NCBI GenBank assembly: GCA_964620675.1
Contig: CAZUJU010000006.1
Span: forward strand, 25,739 to 89,738
DNA from: CAYSFW01 sp964620675
GTDB lineage: Bacteria > Pseudomonadota > Gammaproteobacteria > UWMA-0217
Direction of reading: 5' to 3'
DNA length: 64,000 nucleotides
Position 1 is the first letter of the stretch, and every line of letters starts with the position of its first letter. Both the position numbers and the translations under genes were made by a program. Of the stretch, positions 1-9,056 are shown piece by piece. The notes under the pieces are model-generated. The model was not told the origin of the DNA, did no database searches, and was given only the letters and a program-made list of their open reading frames with translations.

Positions 1-103
1 CAACGCCACAGTGTTGTTCTCGCAAGCCAACATCGACGGAGGCCTGATTGGAGGCGCCGCGCTCAAGGCCGGAGATTTTCTCGCCATTTGCCGGGCGGCG
101 TGA
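1..103 (+). CDS. tpiA: Triosephosphate isomerase, C-terminal end (partial)
   Basis: Reading from base 2, 33 codons run to a TGA at 101-103. The visible residues include the family's C-terminal phosphate-binding segment (NIDGGLIGGAALKAGDF), which closes the TIM barrel. Triosephosphate isomerase interconverts dihydroxyacetone phosphate and glyceraldehyde 3-phosphate in glycolysis. The 5' part lies outside the window. It sits 23 bases before secG, the usual gammaproteobacterial tpiA-secG order, which supports the call. Confidence 0.93.
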   Translation, partial: NATVLFSQANIDGGLIGGAALKAGDFLAICRAA

Positions 104-126
104 GCTGGTAACTGGCAAAGCTATTT

Positions 127-534
127 ATGCTGTATTCAATTTTACTGGTTTTCGAGGTCTTGCTTTCGATCAGCATGATTGTCCTGATCCTGCTTCAGCA
201 CGGTAAGGGGGCGGACGCGGGCGCGGCATTTGGTAGCGGCGCCTCGGGGACGGTGTTTGGAGCGCGTGGTTCGGGTAACTTTCTTAGCCATACCACGGCG
301 ATTTTGGCGGCGCTGTTCTTTATCAACAGCCTGCTGCTGGCGTATATTGTGGCGCACCAGCCGAAAAGCGGCAGTGTCGTCGATACCTTGATTCAGCAGG
401 GGCCTGCCGCGAACGATTTGCCGCTTCCGGCGACCAGCGGTATCCCGGCGAGAGGTGGTGCGGACGCACCGGCTGCGGACCTGCGGGGTCAAGGGGACGA
501 TTTGCCGCCGGGTAAAACTTCGTCACCTGAGTAG
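127..534 (+). CDS. secG: Preprotein translocase subunit SecG
   Basis: The 135-residue protein has the SecG layout: a first membrane helix (about residues 3-23), the conserved cytoplasmic link LLQHGKGADAGAAFG followed by a Gly/Ser-rich stretch, and a second helix (about 52-75). SecG is the non-essential third subunit of the SecYEG inner-membrane channel and helps SecA-driven export. After the second helix there is a Pro/Ala/Gly-rich, probably disordered tail of about 55 residues, common but poorly conserved in proteobacterial SecG. It lies between tpiA and tRNA-Leu, the standard context. Confidence 0.95.
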   Translation: MLYSILLVFEVLLSISMIVLILLQHGKGADAGAAFGSGASGTVFGARGSGNFLSHTTAILAALFFINSLLLAYIVAHQPKSGSVVDTLIQQGPAANDLPLPATSGIPARGGADAPAADLRGQGDDLPPGKTSSPE

Positions 535-551
535 CAACTTTTTCACGTTTA

Positions 552-636
552 GCCGACGTGGTGGAATTGGTAGACACGCTATCTTGAGGGGGTAGTGGCG
601 AAAGCTGTGTCGGTTCGAGTCCGACCGTCGGCACCA
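552..636 (+). tRNA. tRNA-Leu (anticodon GAG)
   Basis: The 7-bp acceptor stem GCCGACG (552-558) pairs with CGTCGGC (626-632), followed by discriminator A and an encoded CCA (634-636). The anticodon stem CTATC/GGTAG encloses loop TTGAGGG, giving anticodon GAG, which reads CUC/CUU leucine codons. A long variable arm and the T-arm TTCGAGT are present, as expected for a class II tRNA. The gene sits between secG and nuoA as in many gammaproteobacteria. Confidence 0.96.
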
Positions 637-641
637 TTTTC

Positions 642-662
642 TGAGTCGAGTTCTTCGACTCA
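642..662 (+). terminator. Possible weak terminator stem-loop after tRNA-Leu
   Basis: TGAGTCGA (642-649) and TCGACTCA (655-662) form a perfect 8-bp stem around a 5-base loop, six bases after the tRNA CCA end. Only a short T-run (CGTTT) follows, so it may be a poor terminator or a processing structure rather than a strong stop. Confidence 0.4.
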
Positions 663-976
663 CGTTTCGGCTTGGGTTTCTTGCTCCTCGTTAGCGCAAG
701 CGGCAGCAAGCTGACGCGAAAATAATCAAGCGCATATCTATCTGAAAAGCGGGCTTCGGTCGGCGCGTTTCTCCTCGGTTGCCTGCATGTTTAGCGCGAC
801 CAAGCGCCTCGGCTGCGGTCGCGATTTGACATCGATTTGTGATGGCCGTTAGACTGCCGCCACTACAAAAACGCCGCCCAGCACACTGCGGTGTAGGACA
901 ATAAACCGGGTTTTGGATAGACCGTTGGGTCGAAGCTGGTCCGCAACAAGCCCGAACGCGCAACAATGGGGTCCTC
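663..976 (+). other. Intergenic leader of the nuo operon
   Basis: I see no convincing gene in this stretch. It must contain the promoter region of nuoA-N unless transcription reads through from the tRNA. A consensus-like -35 box TTGACA lies at 826-831, but the hexamer 17 bases downstream (TTAGAC) is a poor -10, so no promoter is called with confidence. The leader is long, which would leave room for regulation. Confidence 0.3.
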
Positions 977-1333
977 ATGCTCGAACAGTACCTGCCGGTC
1001 CTGATCTTTGCGATCATCGGGCTTGTCGCTGGAACGGTCTTGCTGACGATAGGCAGGGTAGTGGGTCCGCGGCGTCCTGACGCGGCAAAAGATTCTCCCT
1101 ATGAATGCGGCTTTGAGGCCTTCGAAGATTCGCGCATGAAGTTCGACGTCCGGTATTACCTCGTCGCCATCCTGTTCATCATTTTCGATCTCGAAATCGC
1201 ATTCCTGGTTCCGTGGGCGATCGTGCTCGACAAGATCGGTTTGCAGGGTTTGATTGCCATGGGGATCTTCCTCGGCATTTTGGTGATCGGCTTTATCTAC
1301 GAGTGGCGCAAAGGGGCTCTGGAATGGGAATAG
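977..1333 (+). CDS. nuoA: NADH-quinone oxidoreductase subunit A
   Basis: The 118-residue membrane protein has three predicted helices and the NuoA signature in the first loop (PYECGF, then the conserved FDVRYYLVAILFIIFDLEIAF segment spanning helix two). NuoA is a small proton-pump-arm subunit at the junction of membrane and peripheral arms of complex I. It is the first gene of a 14-gene nuo operon in the usual order. nuoB starts 10 bases before its stop codon, so the two are probably translationally coupled. Confidence 0.96.
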   Translation: MLEQYLPVLIFAIIGLVAGTVLLTIGRVVGPRRPDAAKDSPYECGFEAFEDSRMKFDVRYYLVAILFIIFDLEIAFLVPWAIVLDKIGLQGLIAMGIFLGILVIGFIYEWRKGALEWE

Positions 1334-1800
1334 AAGGTGTCCTAGAGCAGGGGTTCGTGACGACGTCGGCGGACAAGCTTATCAATTGGGCGCGGACCGG
1401 CTCGATGTGGCCAATGACCTTTGGTCTTGCCTGCTGCGCGATCGAGATGATGCATGCGGGCGCGTCACGGTACGACCTCGATCGTTTCGGCATCGTGTTT
1501 CGTCCAAGTCCGCGGCAGTCTGACGTGATGGTTGTGGCGGGAACGCTGTGTAACAAGATGGCGCCTGCGCTACGCAAGGTTTACGACCAGATGGCGGAGC
1601 CGCGCTGGGTGATCTCGATGGGCTCATGCGCCAACGGCGGCGGTTACTACCACTATTCGTACTCGGTGGTGCGCGGTTGTGATCGTATCGTGCCGGTCGA
1701 TGTGTACGTGCCCGGCTGTCCGCCGACGGCGGAGGCATTGCTTTACGGCATTCTGCAGCTGCAGAACAAAATCCGCCGCACCAATACCATTGCACGCTGA
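1324..1800 (+). CDS. nuoB: NADH-quinone oxidoreductase subunit B
   Basis: The 158-residue protein carries the four ligands of the N2 [4Fe-4S] cluster: the adjacent cysteines in LACCAIEMM, the cysteine of GSCANGGG and that of VPGCPPTAEAL. N2 hands electrons to quinone at the interface with NuoD and NuoH. I chose the ATG at 1324 because the encoded N-terminus (MGIEGVLEQGFVTT) matches the family and longer starts would lie deep inside nuoA. It overlaps nuoA by 10 bases. Confidence 0.96.
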   Translation: MGIEGVLEQGFVTTSADKLINWARTGSMWPMTFGLACCAIEMMHAGASRYDLDRFGIVFRPSPRQSDVMVVAGTLCNKMAPALRKVYDQMAEPRWVISMGSCANGGGYYHYSYSVVRGCDRIVPVDVYVPGCPPTAEALLYGILQLQNKIRRTNTIAR

Positions 1801-1813
1801 GAGGCCTGGCATC

Positions 1814-2521
1814 ATGAGCACCGTATTGCAGTTGCTTGTTGAACGTTTGACGCAACTGCCGGATGCCGGGTTCGTCAGCGTTGAGATCCGGCACGGTGAA
1901 TTGGTTGCCGTCGTCAATCCGGCGCGGTTGCTCGCGGCCGCGACGATGCTGCGGGATGAGTTCGGTTTCGCCCAATTGATCGACGTGGCTGGTGTTGATT
2001 ACTTGAGTTTCGGTGTTTCGGAATGGGGCACCGAATCCGCGTCCAATGCGGGTTTCAGTCGCGGGGTAGCACCCGTCACGGCCGGTCATCTGAAGTTTGG
2101 TGACGCGCCGGCTGTGGCGTCAACGCGGAGGTCGCGCTTCTGCGTCGCATATCAGCTACTGTCGCTCCGCCAGAATGTACGCATGCGGCTCAAGGTGTTC
2201 TGCGAAGACGATTCGATGCCGGTGGTCGACTCGCTGGTGGGCGTATGGAGTTCGGCCAACTGGCCGGAACGCGAGGCGTTTGATTTGTTCGGGATCCTGT
2301 TCAACGGTCATCCCGATTTGCGCCGCATTCTGACCGACTACGGGTTCGTTGGTCACCCGTTCCGCAAGGATTTTCCGTTGAGCGGACACGTCGAAATGCG
2401 GTACGACCCAGAGCAGGGTCGGGTCGTTTATGGGCCGGTTTCGATCGAGCCACGGGTCTTGGTGCCGAAAGTCATCCGGCACGATCACCGCTACCAGAGC
2501 GAAGACAATCACCATGCCTGA
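1814..2521 (+). CDS. nuoC: NADH-quinone oxidoreductase subunit C
   Basis: This 235-residue protein is the 30-kDa peripheral-arm subunit of complex I. The signature is in its middle part: WPEREAFDLFGILFNGHPDLRRILTDYGF, then GHPFRKDFPL. NuoC is a separate gene here, not fused to NuoD as in Escherichia coli. A roughly 30-residue stretch in the middle (about 70-105, around GVAPVTAGHLKFGDAP) looks like a lineage-specific insertion. I chose the ATG at 1814, 13 bases after nuoB. It overlaps nuoD by 8 bases. Confidence 0.95.
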   Translation: MSTVLQLLVERLTQLPDAGFVSVEIRHGELVAVVNPARLLAAATMLRDEFGFAQLIDVAGVDYLSFGVSEWGTESASNAGFSRGVAPVTAGHLKFGDAPAVASTRRSRFCVAYQLLSLRQNVRMRLKVFCEDDSMPVVDSLVGVWSSANWPEREAFDLFGILFNGHPDLRRILTDYGFVGHPFRKDFPLSGHVEMRYDPEQGRVVYGPVSIEPRVLVPKVIRHDHRYQSEDNHHA

Positions 2522-3767
2522 AATCCGCAACTACACGCTGAATTTCGGTCCGCAGCACCCGGCTGCGCACGGTGTGTTGCGGCTGGTGCTGGAAATGGAC
2601 GGTGAGGTCATTCAGCGCGCCGATCCGCATATCGGCTTGCTGCATCGTGCGACCGAGAAATTGGCCGAGAGCAAGCCGTTCAATCAAAGCATCGGCTACA
2701 TGGATCGTCTCGACTACATGTCCATGATGTGTAACGAGCACGGCTATGTGCTGGCGATTGAGAAGCTGCTTGGCATCGCGCCGCCTCTGCGGGCGCAGTA
2801 TATCCGCGTGATGTTCGATGAGATCACGCGTCTGCTCAATCACTTGCTGTGGATCGGTACGCACGGGTTGGACGTCGGGGCAATGACGATCTTTCTCTAT
2901 GCGTTTCGCGAGCGCGAAGACCTGATCGATTGTTACGAGGCGGTGTCCGGGGCGCGGATGCACGCGACTTACTACCGCCCGGGCGGCGTCTATCGCGATT
3001 TGCCCGACCGCATGCCGAAGTACGAGGTCACGCGCTGGCGCAGCCAATCCGAAGTGAACCGCCTGAACGATGTTCGCTCGGGTTCTATGCTGGATTTTCT
3101 CGAGGACTTTACCCATCGTTTCCCTGGTTACGTCGACGAATACGAAACTCTACTGACCGATAACCGGATCTGGAAGCAGCGCACCGTCGGCATTGGTGTG
3201 GTGACACCCGAGGAGGCGCTGCAAATGGGGTTCACGGGGCCGATGTTGCGCGGTTCCGGGATCGAATGGGATCTGCGCAAGAAGCAGCCCTATGAAGTCT
3301 ATGGCGAACTCGATTTCGACATTCCGGTTGGCGTTACCGGCGATTCGTATGATCGCTATCTGGTTCGGGTCGAGGAGATGCGCCAATCTAATCGCATCAT
3401 CCAGCAGTGCATACGCTGGTTGCGCGACAATCCCGGCCCGGTGATGCTCGATGACCACAAGGTCACGCCACCGCCGCGCGAAGAGATGAAGCAGGACATG
3501 GAATCGTTAATCCATCACTTCAAGCTGTTCACCGAGGGCTATTGCGTGCCGGAGGGCGAGGTTTACGCCGCGGTGGAGCATCCGAAAGGAGAATTCGGGG
3601 TTTACCTGATCTCCGACGGCGCGAACAAACCGTTCCGTCTCAAGGTTCGCCCGCCGGGTTACTACCACCTATCGGGTCTCGACGCGATGGTGCGCGGCCA
3701 CATGCTGGCGGATGTCGTGGCGGTGATTGGAACGCAGGACATCGTTTTTGGAGAGATCGACCGCTGA
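2514..3767 (+). CDS. nuoD: NADH-quinone oxidoreductase subunit D
   Basis: The 417-residue 49-kDa subunit begins with the typical NYTLNFGPQHPAAHGVLR segment, which helps line the quinone cavity. It continues with HIGLLHRATEKLAE and ends with GEIDR, the invariant C-terminus of the family. Together with NuoB it forms the quinone-reduction site. The start at 2514 overlaps the end of nuoC, and its TGA shares one base with the nuoE ATG. This indicates tight translational coupling. Confidence 0.97.
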   Translation: MPEIRNYTLNFGPQHPAAHGVLRLVLEMDGEVIQRADPHIGLLHRATEKLAESKPFNQSIGYMDRLDYMSMMCNEHGYVLAIEKLLGIAPPLRAQYIRVMFDEITRLLNHLLWIGTHGLDVGAMTIFLYAFREREDLIDCYEAVSGARMHATYYRPGGVYRDLPDRMPKYEVTRWRSQSEVNRLNDVRSGSMLDFLEDFTHRFPGYVDEYETLLTDNRIWKQRTVGIGVVTPEEALQMGFTGPMLRGSGIEWDLRKKQPYEVYGELDFDIPVGVTGDSYDRYLVRVEEMRQSNRIIQQCIRWLRDNPGPVMLDDHKVTPPPREEMKQDMESLIHHFKLFTEGYCVPEGEVYAAVEHPKGEFGVYLISDGANKPFRLKVRPPGYYHLSGLDAMVRGHMLADVVAVIGTQDIVFGEIDR

Positions 3768-4279
3768 TGACCGAGACTGTGCAATCGACCCGGGCTGAAG
3801 TGCTCTCGCCGCAACTGCGCGCGGAGATCGAAGATTGGCTCGCGCGCTACCCCGCCGACCAGCGTCAGTCGGCGGTGCTCGGTGCGCTGCGGGCGGTGCA
3901 GCATCATGCCAAGGGCCACTACCTCAGCACCGAAATGATGAATGCGGTAGCGGCCTATATCGGGATGCCGGAAATAGCGGTATACGAGGTGGCGAGTTTC
4001 TACTCGATGTATAACCTCAAACCCGTCGGCAAACACGAGATCTCGATCTGTACCAACGTCTCTTGCCTGTTGCGTGGTGCGGATGAAATCGTCGCCCACC
4101 TGGAGCGCCGACTCGGTATCACGTTGGGCGAGAGCACGCCCGACGGCAAGTTCTTCCTCAAGCGCGAGGAGGAGTGTCTCGCGGCGTGCTGCGGGGCGCC
4201 GATGATGCAGGTTGATCACGTCTACCACGAAAATCTCACGCCGGAAAAGGTGGATGAGATTCTTGACCGATTGGGTTAA
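3767..4279 (+). CDS. nuoE: NADH-quinone oxidoreductase subunit E
   Basis: The 170-residue protein is the 24-kDa thioredoxin-like subunit carrying [2Fe-2S] cluster N1a. Two cysteines are seen in CTNVSC and two in CLAACCGAP, the expected spacing for the four ligands. NuoE works with NuoF and NuoG in the NADH-oxidising module. The start at 3767 shares one base with the nuoD stop. The gene ends four bases before the nuoF ATG. Confidence 0.96.
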   Translation: MTETVQSTRAEVLSPQLRAEIEDWLARYPADQRQSAVLGALRAVQHHAKGHYLSTEMMNAVAAYIGMPEIAVYEVASFYSMYNLKPVGKHEISICTNVSCLLRGADEIVAHLERRLGITLGESTPDGKFFLKREEECLAACCGAPMMQVDHVYHENLTPEKVDEILDRLG

Positions 4280-4283
4280 GCCG

Positions 4284-5597
4284 ATGGTCAATCAAGTTTG
4301 TTTCGAGACGCTCCAGTTTGGCGACGAGTCGCACACGCTCGAAAGCTATCGCAAGATCGGTGGCTATGAGGCTTGGCAGCGGATTCTTCGCGAGAAGATT
4401 CCACCGGAGCAGGTGATCGACGAGGTCAAGCGATCCAATCTGCGCGGCCGCGGCGGGGCGGGGTTTCCGACCGGTTTGAAATGGAGCTTCATGCCGCGCA
4501 CGGCGCCCGGCCAAAAATATATCGTCTGCAATTCGGATGAGTCGGAGCCTGGCACCTGCAAGGACCGCGATATCCTGCGTTTCAATCCCCACGCACTGGT
4601 GGAGGGCATGGTGATTGCCGGCTACTCGATCGGTGCCACGGTCGGTTACAACTACATGCGCGGCGAATTTCTCGATACGCCCTATCGCCGGTTCGCGACC
4701 GCGGTGAAGGAGGCGTACGCGAATGGCTACTTGGGGCGCGATATCCTTGGCAGCGGCGTCGATTTTGACTTGTATCCGACCTTGGGTGCCGGCGCCTATA
4801 TCTGCGGTGAGGAGACCGCGCTGCTTGAGTCGCTCGAAGGCAAGAAAGGCCAGCCGCGATTCAAACCGCCGTTCCCGGCCAACTTCGGACTGTACGGCCG
4901 TCCGACGACGATCAACAACACCGAGTCGCTCGCCTCGGTGCCAACGATCCTGCGCAAAGGTGCTGACTGGTTTGCGGGCCTCGGCGTTGAGCGCTCCGGC
5001 GGCGAAAAACTATTCTCAGTCTCCGGGCACGTCGCCCGCCCGGGCAATTTCGAAGTGCCCTTGGGCATTCCGTTTCGCGAATTGCTGGAGATGGCGGGTG
5101 GGATCTGGCAGGGGCGGAAGCTCAAGGCGGTGATCCCGGGCGGCTCGTCGGTTCCGGTCGTTCCGGGGGAGATTATGCTCGAGACGAAGATGGACTACGA
5201 TTCGATCGCCAAGGTGGGTTCAATGCTTGGCTCGGGCGCGGTCATCGTGATGGACGAGACGACCGACATGGTGCGGGTGCTACAGCGCCTTTCGCAGTTT
5301 TATTTTTCCGAGTCATGCGGTCAATGCACGCCGTGCCGCGAGGGCACCGGTTGGCTGTATCGCATGCTCACCCGCATTGTCGAAGGACGTGGGCGCCCTG
5401 AGGACTTGGCGCGTCTCGACGATGTGGCGTCAAAGATCGAGGGCCGTACGATCTGTGCGCTCGGCGATGCTGCGGCGATGCCGGTGCGTAGTTTTATCAA
5501 ACACTATCGGCATGAATTCGAGCATTACATCGAGCATGGTCGCAGCCTCGTCGCAGGCGCATCCGGCCGGCCCGGGGCAGCAGGCGTACACCCATGA
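4284..5597 (+). CDS. nuoF: NADH-quinone oxidoreductase subunit F (NADH- and FMN-binding)
   Basis: The 437-residue 51-kDa subunit oxidises NADH. The glycine-rich NADH loop GRGGAGFPTGLKW lies near residue 60, and the FMN-binding region includes GAGAYICGEETAL. The [4Fe-4S] N3 ligands are in SCGQCTPCREGTGW, with a distal cysteine in TICALGDAAAMP. The start at 4284 follows the nuoE stop by four bases. The end overlaps nuoG by four bases (ATGA). Confidence 0.97.
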   Translation: MVNQVCFETLQFGDESHTLESYRKIGGYEAWQRILREKIPPEQVIDEVKRSNLRGRGGAGFPTGLKWSFMPRTAPGQKYIVCNSDESEPGTCKDRDILRFNPHALVEGMVIAGYSIGATVGYNYMRGEFLDTPYRRFATAVKEAYANGYLGRDILGSGVDFDLYPTLGAGAYICGEETALLESLEGKKGQPRFKPPFPANFGLYGRPTTINNTESLASVPTILRKGADWFAGLGVERSGGEKLFSVSGHVARPGNFEVPLGIPFRELLEMAGGIWQGRKLKAVIPGGSSVPVVPGEIMLETKMDYDSIAKVGSMLGSGAVIVMDETTDMVRVLQRLSQFYFSESCGQCTPCREGTGWLYRMLTRIVEGRGRPEDLARLDDVASKIEGRTICALGDAAAMPVRSFIKHYRHEFEHYIEHGRSLVAGASGRPGAAGVHP

Positions 5598-7966
5598 GTG
5601 AAGAGACCGTCACTATCGTCATCGATGACCGGGAAATCGAGGCTCGGCCCGGCAGCATGTTGATTGAAGCCGCTGACGCGGCGGGCATCCGGATCCCCCG
5701 TTTTTGCTACCACAAGAAACTCTCGGTCGCGGCCAACTGCCGGATGTGTCTGGTTGAGGTCGAAAAGGCGCCGAAGCCCTTGCCCGCGTGCGCAACACCG
5801 GTGACTAAAGGGATGAAGGTCTACACCCGGTCGCCCAAGGCCCTCGCCGCGCAGCGCGGTACGATGGAGTTCCTGTTAATCAATCACCCGCTTGATTGTC
5901 CGATTTGCGACCAAGGGGGCGAATGCGAGTTACAGGACGTCGCGATGGGTTACGGCGGTGATGCCTCGCAGTATGTCGAAGGTAAGCGCGTGGTGCGGGA
6001 CAAGGACATCGGCCCCTTAATCGCAACTGACCTGACCCGTTGTATCTTGTGTACGCGATGCGTGCGTTTCGGCGAAGAACTGGCGGGCTTGCGTGAGTTC
6101 GGCGCGGTCGGTCGAGGCGAACGCACCGAGATTGGGACCTTCATGCAAAGGAGCGTGGATTCCGAGCTCTCGGGCAACGTGATCGATCTGTGTCCGGTCG
6201 GTGCGTTGACCGCGAAGCCGTCGCGTTACACCTATCGGCCTTGGGAGCTGGTGCAGCATCCGTTGGTATCACCGCACGACTGCCTCGGTTCCAATCTATT
6301 CCTGCACACTAAAAACGGCGCGCCGGTCAGGGTCGTCCCGCGCGATAACGAATCCATTAATGAAGCCTGGCTGTCGGATCGTGACCGCTATGCCTATCAA
6401 GGCATCCCGAGCAGCGAGCGGATTCGCCGCCCGATGGTCAAGCGCGAAGGTCAGTGGCAAGAGGTCGGGTGGGAAGATGCGCTCGGTTGGGTCAATCACG
6501 GGTTGCGTAAATTTGCGCCGGATGCGATTGGCGCGCTGATCTCGCCATCGGCGACCCTGGAGGAGATGTTTCTCGCGCAGCGTTACTTGCGCGGGCTCGG
6601 GGTGCGTTCGATCGATCACCGCCTCGCACAGTGCGATTTTTCGGATGATGCAGTGTTGCCGGCCTACCCGGCGCTCGCCATCGACGTCGAGGCCCTCGAT
6701 CGCCAGCAATGCGTGTTGCTGGTCGGCTCAAATGTGCGCAAGGACCAGCCAATCGCGGCGTTGCGCCTGCGCAAAGCTTGGCTGCGCGGTGCGCGGATGA
6801 TGGCGATCAATCCACGCGATTTCGAGTTTCGGTTCGACCTGAGTCACCAGGCCTGGGTCGACGAGGCCGGAATGGTTGAGATGCTCGCAGGGGTCGCGCG
6901 CGAGGTATTGCGCCGGGGTGGCGTGAAACCGGTCGCGGCCATTGCCGCGACACTCGATGGCGGGCGTGACGACGATACGGTTAGCGCGATGGCAGAGGCC
7001 TTGCTGGCGACCGACGAGGCCTTGATCCTGCTCGGGCTGTCGGCGCAGATGCACCCAGCCGCCGCCACGTTACGCGCGTTGGCGAGTACGATCGCCGCCA
7101 ACAGCGCAGTCCGTTTCGGTTATCTCAGCGCCGGTGCGAACACGGCGGGGGCTTGGCTTACCGGCGTTTTGCCACATCGCTCCGCCGATGGCAGCGCGGT
7201 AACCCCGGCGGGACTGAACGCTAACGAAATGCTGGCGCAGCCGCGTAAAGCGTATTTCCTGTTGGGCGTGGAGCCGGAATACGATGCGGCAGATCCGGGC
7301 CTCGCGCTGGACGCACTTGCCGACGCTGAGTTCGTGGTCAGTCTGGCGAGTTATACCTCCGAGCGGATGGAGCGCTACGCCGATGTGATCCTACCGATCG
7401 GCAGCTTCGCCGAGACCGACGGGGCGTATGTCAATTGCGAGGGCCGGGTTCAGAGTTTCGCTGCCGCGGCGAAGCCCGTTGGCGAAGCACGGCCGGCCTG
7501 GAAGGTGCTTCGCATGTTGGGTGCGAGCGCGGGCTTGGCGGGTTTCGAACAGGTCTCCGCCGAGCAGGTGCGTGCCGAGGCGTTGGCCTTGATCCGGGAT
7601 CGGTTGGCGGCCCGCAATGTATTTGAGCCTGGCGCGCAATCGCCCTCCGCGCGGCGCGCGGGCGAATTGACGCGGTTTTCCGGTTGCGCGATGTATCGCA
7701 CCGATCCGTTGGTGCGGCACGCGACTGCACTCCAGGCCACGCACGATGGTCAACGCGACGTCGTTGTGATGCATCCCGAAGACGCGGCACGGTTGGGCGT
7801 CGCGGTGGCATCCTCGGTGCGCGTCACCCAGGGCGTGCGGAGCGCGGTTTTGCCGTTGCAGCTCGATGCCTCGCTCGCGGCGGGATGTGTGTACCTGGAA
7901 ATGGGTACTCATGGCAGCAGTCACCTGGGCCGCGCATTCGGTCCGGTCACCATCAAACAGGCGTAG
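5594..7966 (+). CDS. nuoG: NADH-quinone oxidoreductase subunit G
   Basis: At 790 residues this is the 75-kDa iron-sulfur subunit. The N-terminal ferredoxin domain has CRMCLVEVEK for the [2Fe-2S] cluster. Next come the His/Cys ligand segment HPLDCPICDQGGECELQD and the [4Fe-4S] ligands CILCTRCVRFGEE, with a further cysteine in DLCPVGALT. The C-terminal two thirds resemble molybdopterin oxidoreductases (GSFAETDGAYVNCEGR), where the cofactor is lost in complex I. It overlaps nuoF by four bases, and nuoH follows after seven. Confidence 0.96.
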   Translation: MSEETVTIVIDDREIEARPGSMLIEAADAAGIRIPRFCYHKKLSVAANCRMCLVEVEKAPKPLPACATPVTKGMKVYTRSPKALAAQRGTMEFLLINHPLDCPICDQGGECELQDVAMGYGGDASQYVEGKRVVRDKDIGPLIATDLTRCILCTRCVRFGEELAGLREFGAVGRGERTEIGTFMQRSVDSELSGNVIDLCPVGALTAKPSRYTYRPWELVQHPLVSPHDCLGSNLFLHTKNGAPVRVVPRDNESINEAWLSDRDRYAYQGIPSSERIRRPMVKREGQWQEVGWEDALGWVNHGLRKFAPDAIGALISPSATLEEMFLAQRYLRGLGVRSIDHRLAQCDFSDDAVLPAYPALAIDVEALDRQQCVLLVGSNVRKDQPIAALRLRKAWLRGARMMAINPRDFEFRFDLSHQAWVDEAGMVEMLAGVAREVLRRGGVKPVAAIAATLDGGRDDDTVSAMAEALLATDEALILLGLSAQMHPAAATLRALASTIAANSAVRFGYLSAGANTAGAWLTGVLPHRSADGSAVTPAGLNANEMLAQPRKAYFLLGVEPEYDAADPGLALDALADAEFVVSLASYTSERMERYADVILPIGSFAETDGAYVNCEGRVQSFAAAAKPVGEARPAWKVLRMLGASAGLAGFEQVSAEQVRAEALALIRDRLAARNVFEPGAQSPSARRAGELTRFSGCAMYRTDPLVRHATALQATHDGQRDVVVMHPEDAARLGVAVASSVRVTQGVRSAVLPLQLDASLAAGCVYLEMGTHGSSHLGRAFGPVTIKQA

Positions 7967-7973
7967 CGTAGCG

Positions 7974-9044
7974 ATGGAGTTTATTGCCTCACTGCTGGGT
8001 TTTCTGCCCGACTGGCTTCTGACCACGGTCCTGATTGTGATCAAGATCGCGGTGCTGCTCCTGATCCTGCTGCTCAGTGTGGCGTATCTCACGCTGGCGG
8101 AACGCAAGGTCATCGGTTACATGCAGGTGCGTATCGGTCCGAACCGGGTGGGTCCGCGCGGGTTGCTGCAACCGATTGCCGATACGGTCAAGATGCTGGT
8201 CAAGGAAATCGTCATTCCGACCAATGCGGATCGATTTCTCTTTCTGATCGCGCCGATTCTCTCGCTGGCGCCCGCCCTTGTCGCGTGGGCCGTGATACCG
8301 TTCAGCGACACCATGGTGCTCGCCAACCTGAACGCCGGCCTGCTCTACATACTGGCTATGACCTCGCTCGGGGTCTATGGCGTGATCATTGCTGGCTGGG
8401 CCTCGAATTCGAAGTATGCGTTCCTCGGCGCGATGCGCTCGGCCGCGCAGATCGTCGCGTACGAGATCGCGATGGGATTTGCCTTAGTCGGAGTGCTGAT
8501 GGCAGCCGGCAGCCTGAATCTTGGTGAGATCGTACGCGCCCAACAGGGCGGCGTGACGAGCTGGTTTTTCCTGCCCTTGTTCGGCTTGATGCTGGTGTAT
8601 TTCATTTCGGCGGTGGCCGAGACCAACCGGGCACCGTTCGACGTGGCCGAGGGTGAGTCGGAGATCGTGGCCGGCTTCCACGTCGAATACTCCGGGATGG
8701 CGTTCGGCCTGTTCTTCCTCGCTGAATACGCCAATATGATCCTACTGTCGGCGTTGACATCGCTAATGTTTTTCGGCGGCTGGCTATCGCCGTTTGAGGG
8801 CCTGCTACCGGATTCGGTATTCGCGGTTCCGGTCCTCGGCGCGATGTTGGATGGCGGCATCCACTGGCTGTTGCTGAAGACTTCTTTTTTTCTGTTCTGT
8901 TTCCTGTGGTTCCGCGCGACCTTCCCGCGTTATCGCTACGATCAGATCATGCGTCTGGGCTGGAAGGTGCTGATTCCCGTCACGATCGTCTGGCTGTTTG
9001 GCGAAGGTATCGCCATTGCGCTTGGCTGGAAACCCTGGTTGTGA
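7974..9044 (+). CDS. nuoH: NADH-quinone oxidoreductase subunit H
   Basis: The 356-residue protein has about eight membrane helices and the conserved loops that contribute to the quinone tunnel: ERKVIGYMQVRIGPNRVGPRG near residue 45 and AETNRAPFDVAEGESEIVAG near 220. I preferred the ATG at 7974, seven bases after nuoG, over longer versions that overlap nuoG. The gene ends just before a strong ribosome site for nuoI. Confidence 0.96.
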   Translation: MEFIASLLGFLPDWLLTTVLIVIKIAVLLLILLLSVAYLTLAERKVIGYMQVRIGPNRVGPRGLLQPIADTVKMLVKEIVIPTNADRFLFLIAPILSLAPALVAWAVIPFSDTMVLANLNAGLLYILAMTSLGVYGVIIAGWASNSKYAFLGAMRSAAQIVAYEIAMGFALVGVLMAAGSLNLGEIVRAQQGGVTSWFFLPLFGLMLVYFISAVAETNRAPFDVAEGESEIVAGFHVEYSGMAFGLFFLAEYANMILLSALTSLMFFGGWLSPFEGLLPDSVFAVPVLGAMLDGGIHWLLLKTSFFLFCFLWFRATFPRYRYDQIMRLGWKVLIPVTIVWLFGEGIAIALGWKPWL

Positions 9045-9056
9045 GGAGGTGAGGAA

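Noticed and set aside
826..854. nuo promoter with -35 TTGACA at 826
   Set aside because: The -10 candidate at the correct spacing matches the consensus at only two positions.
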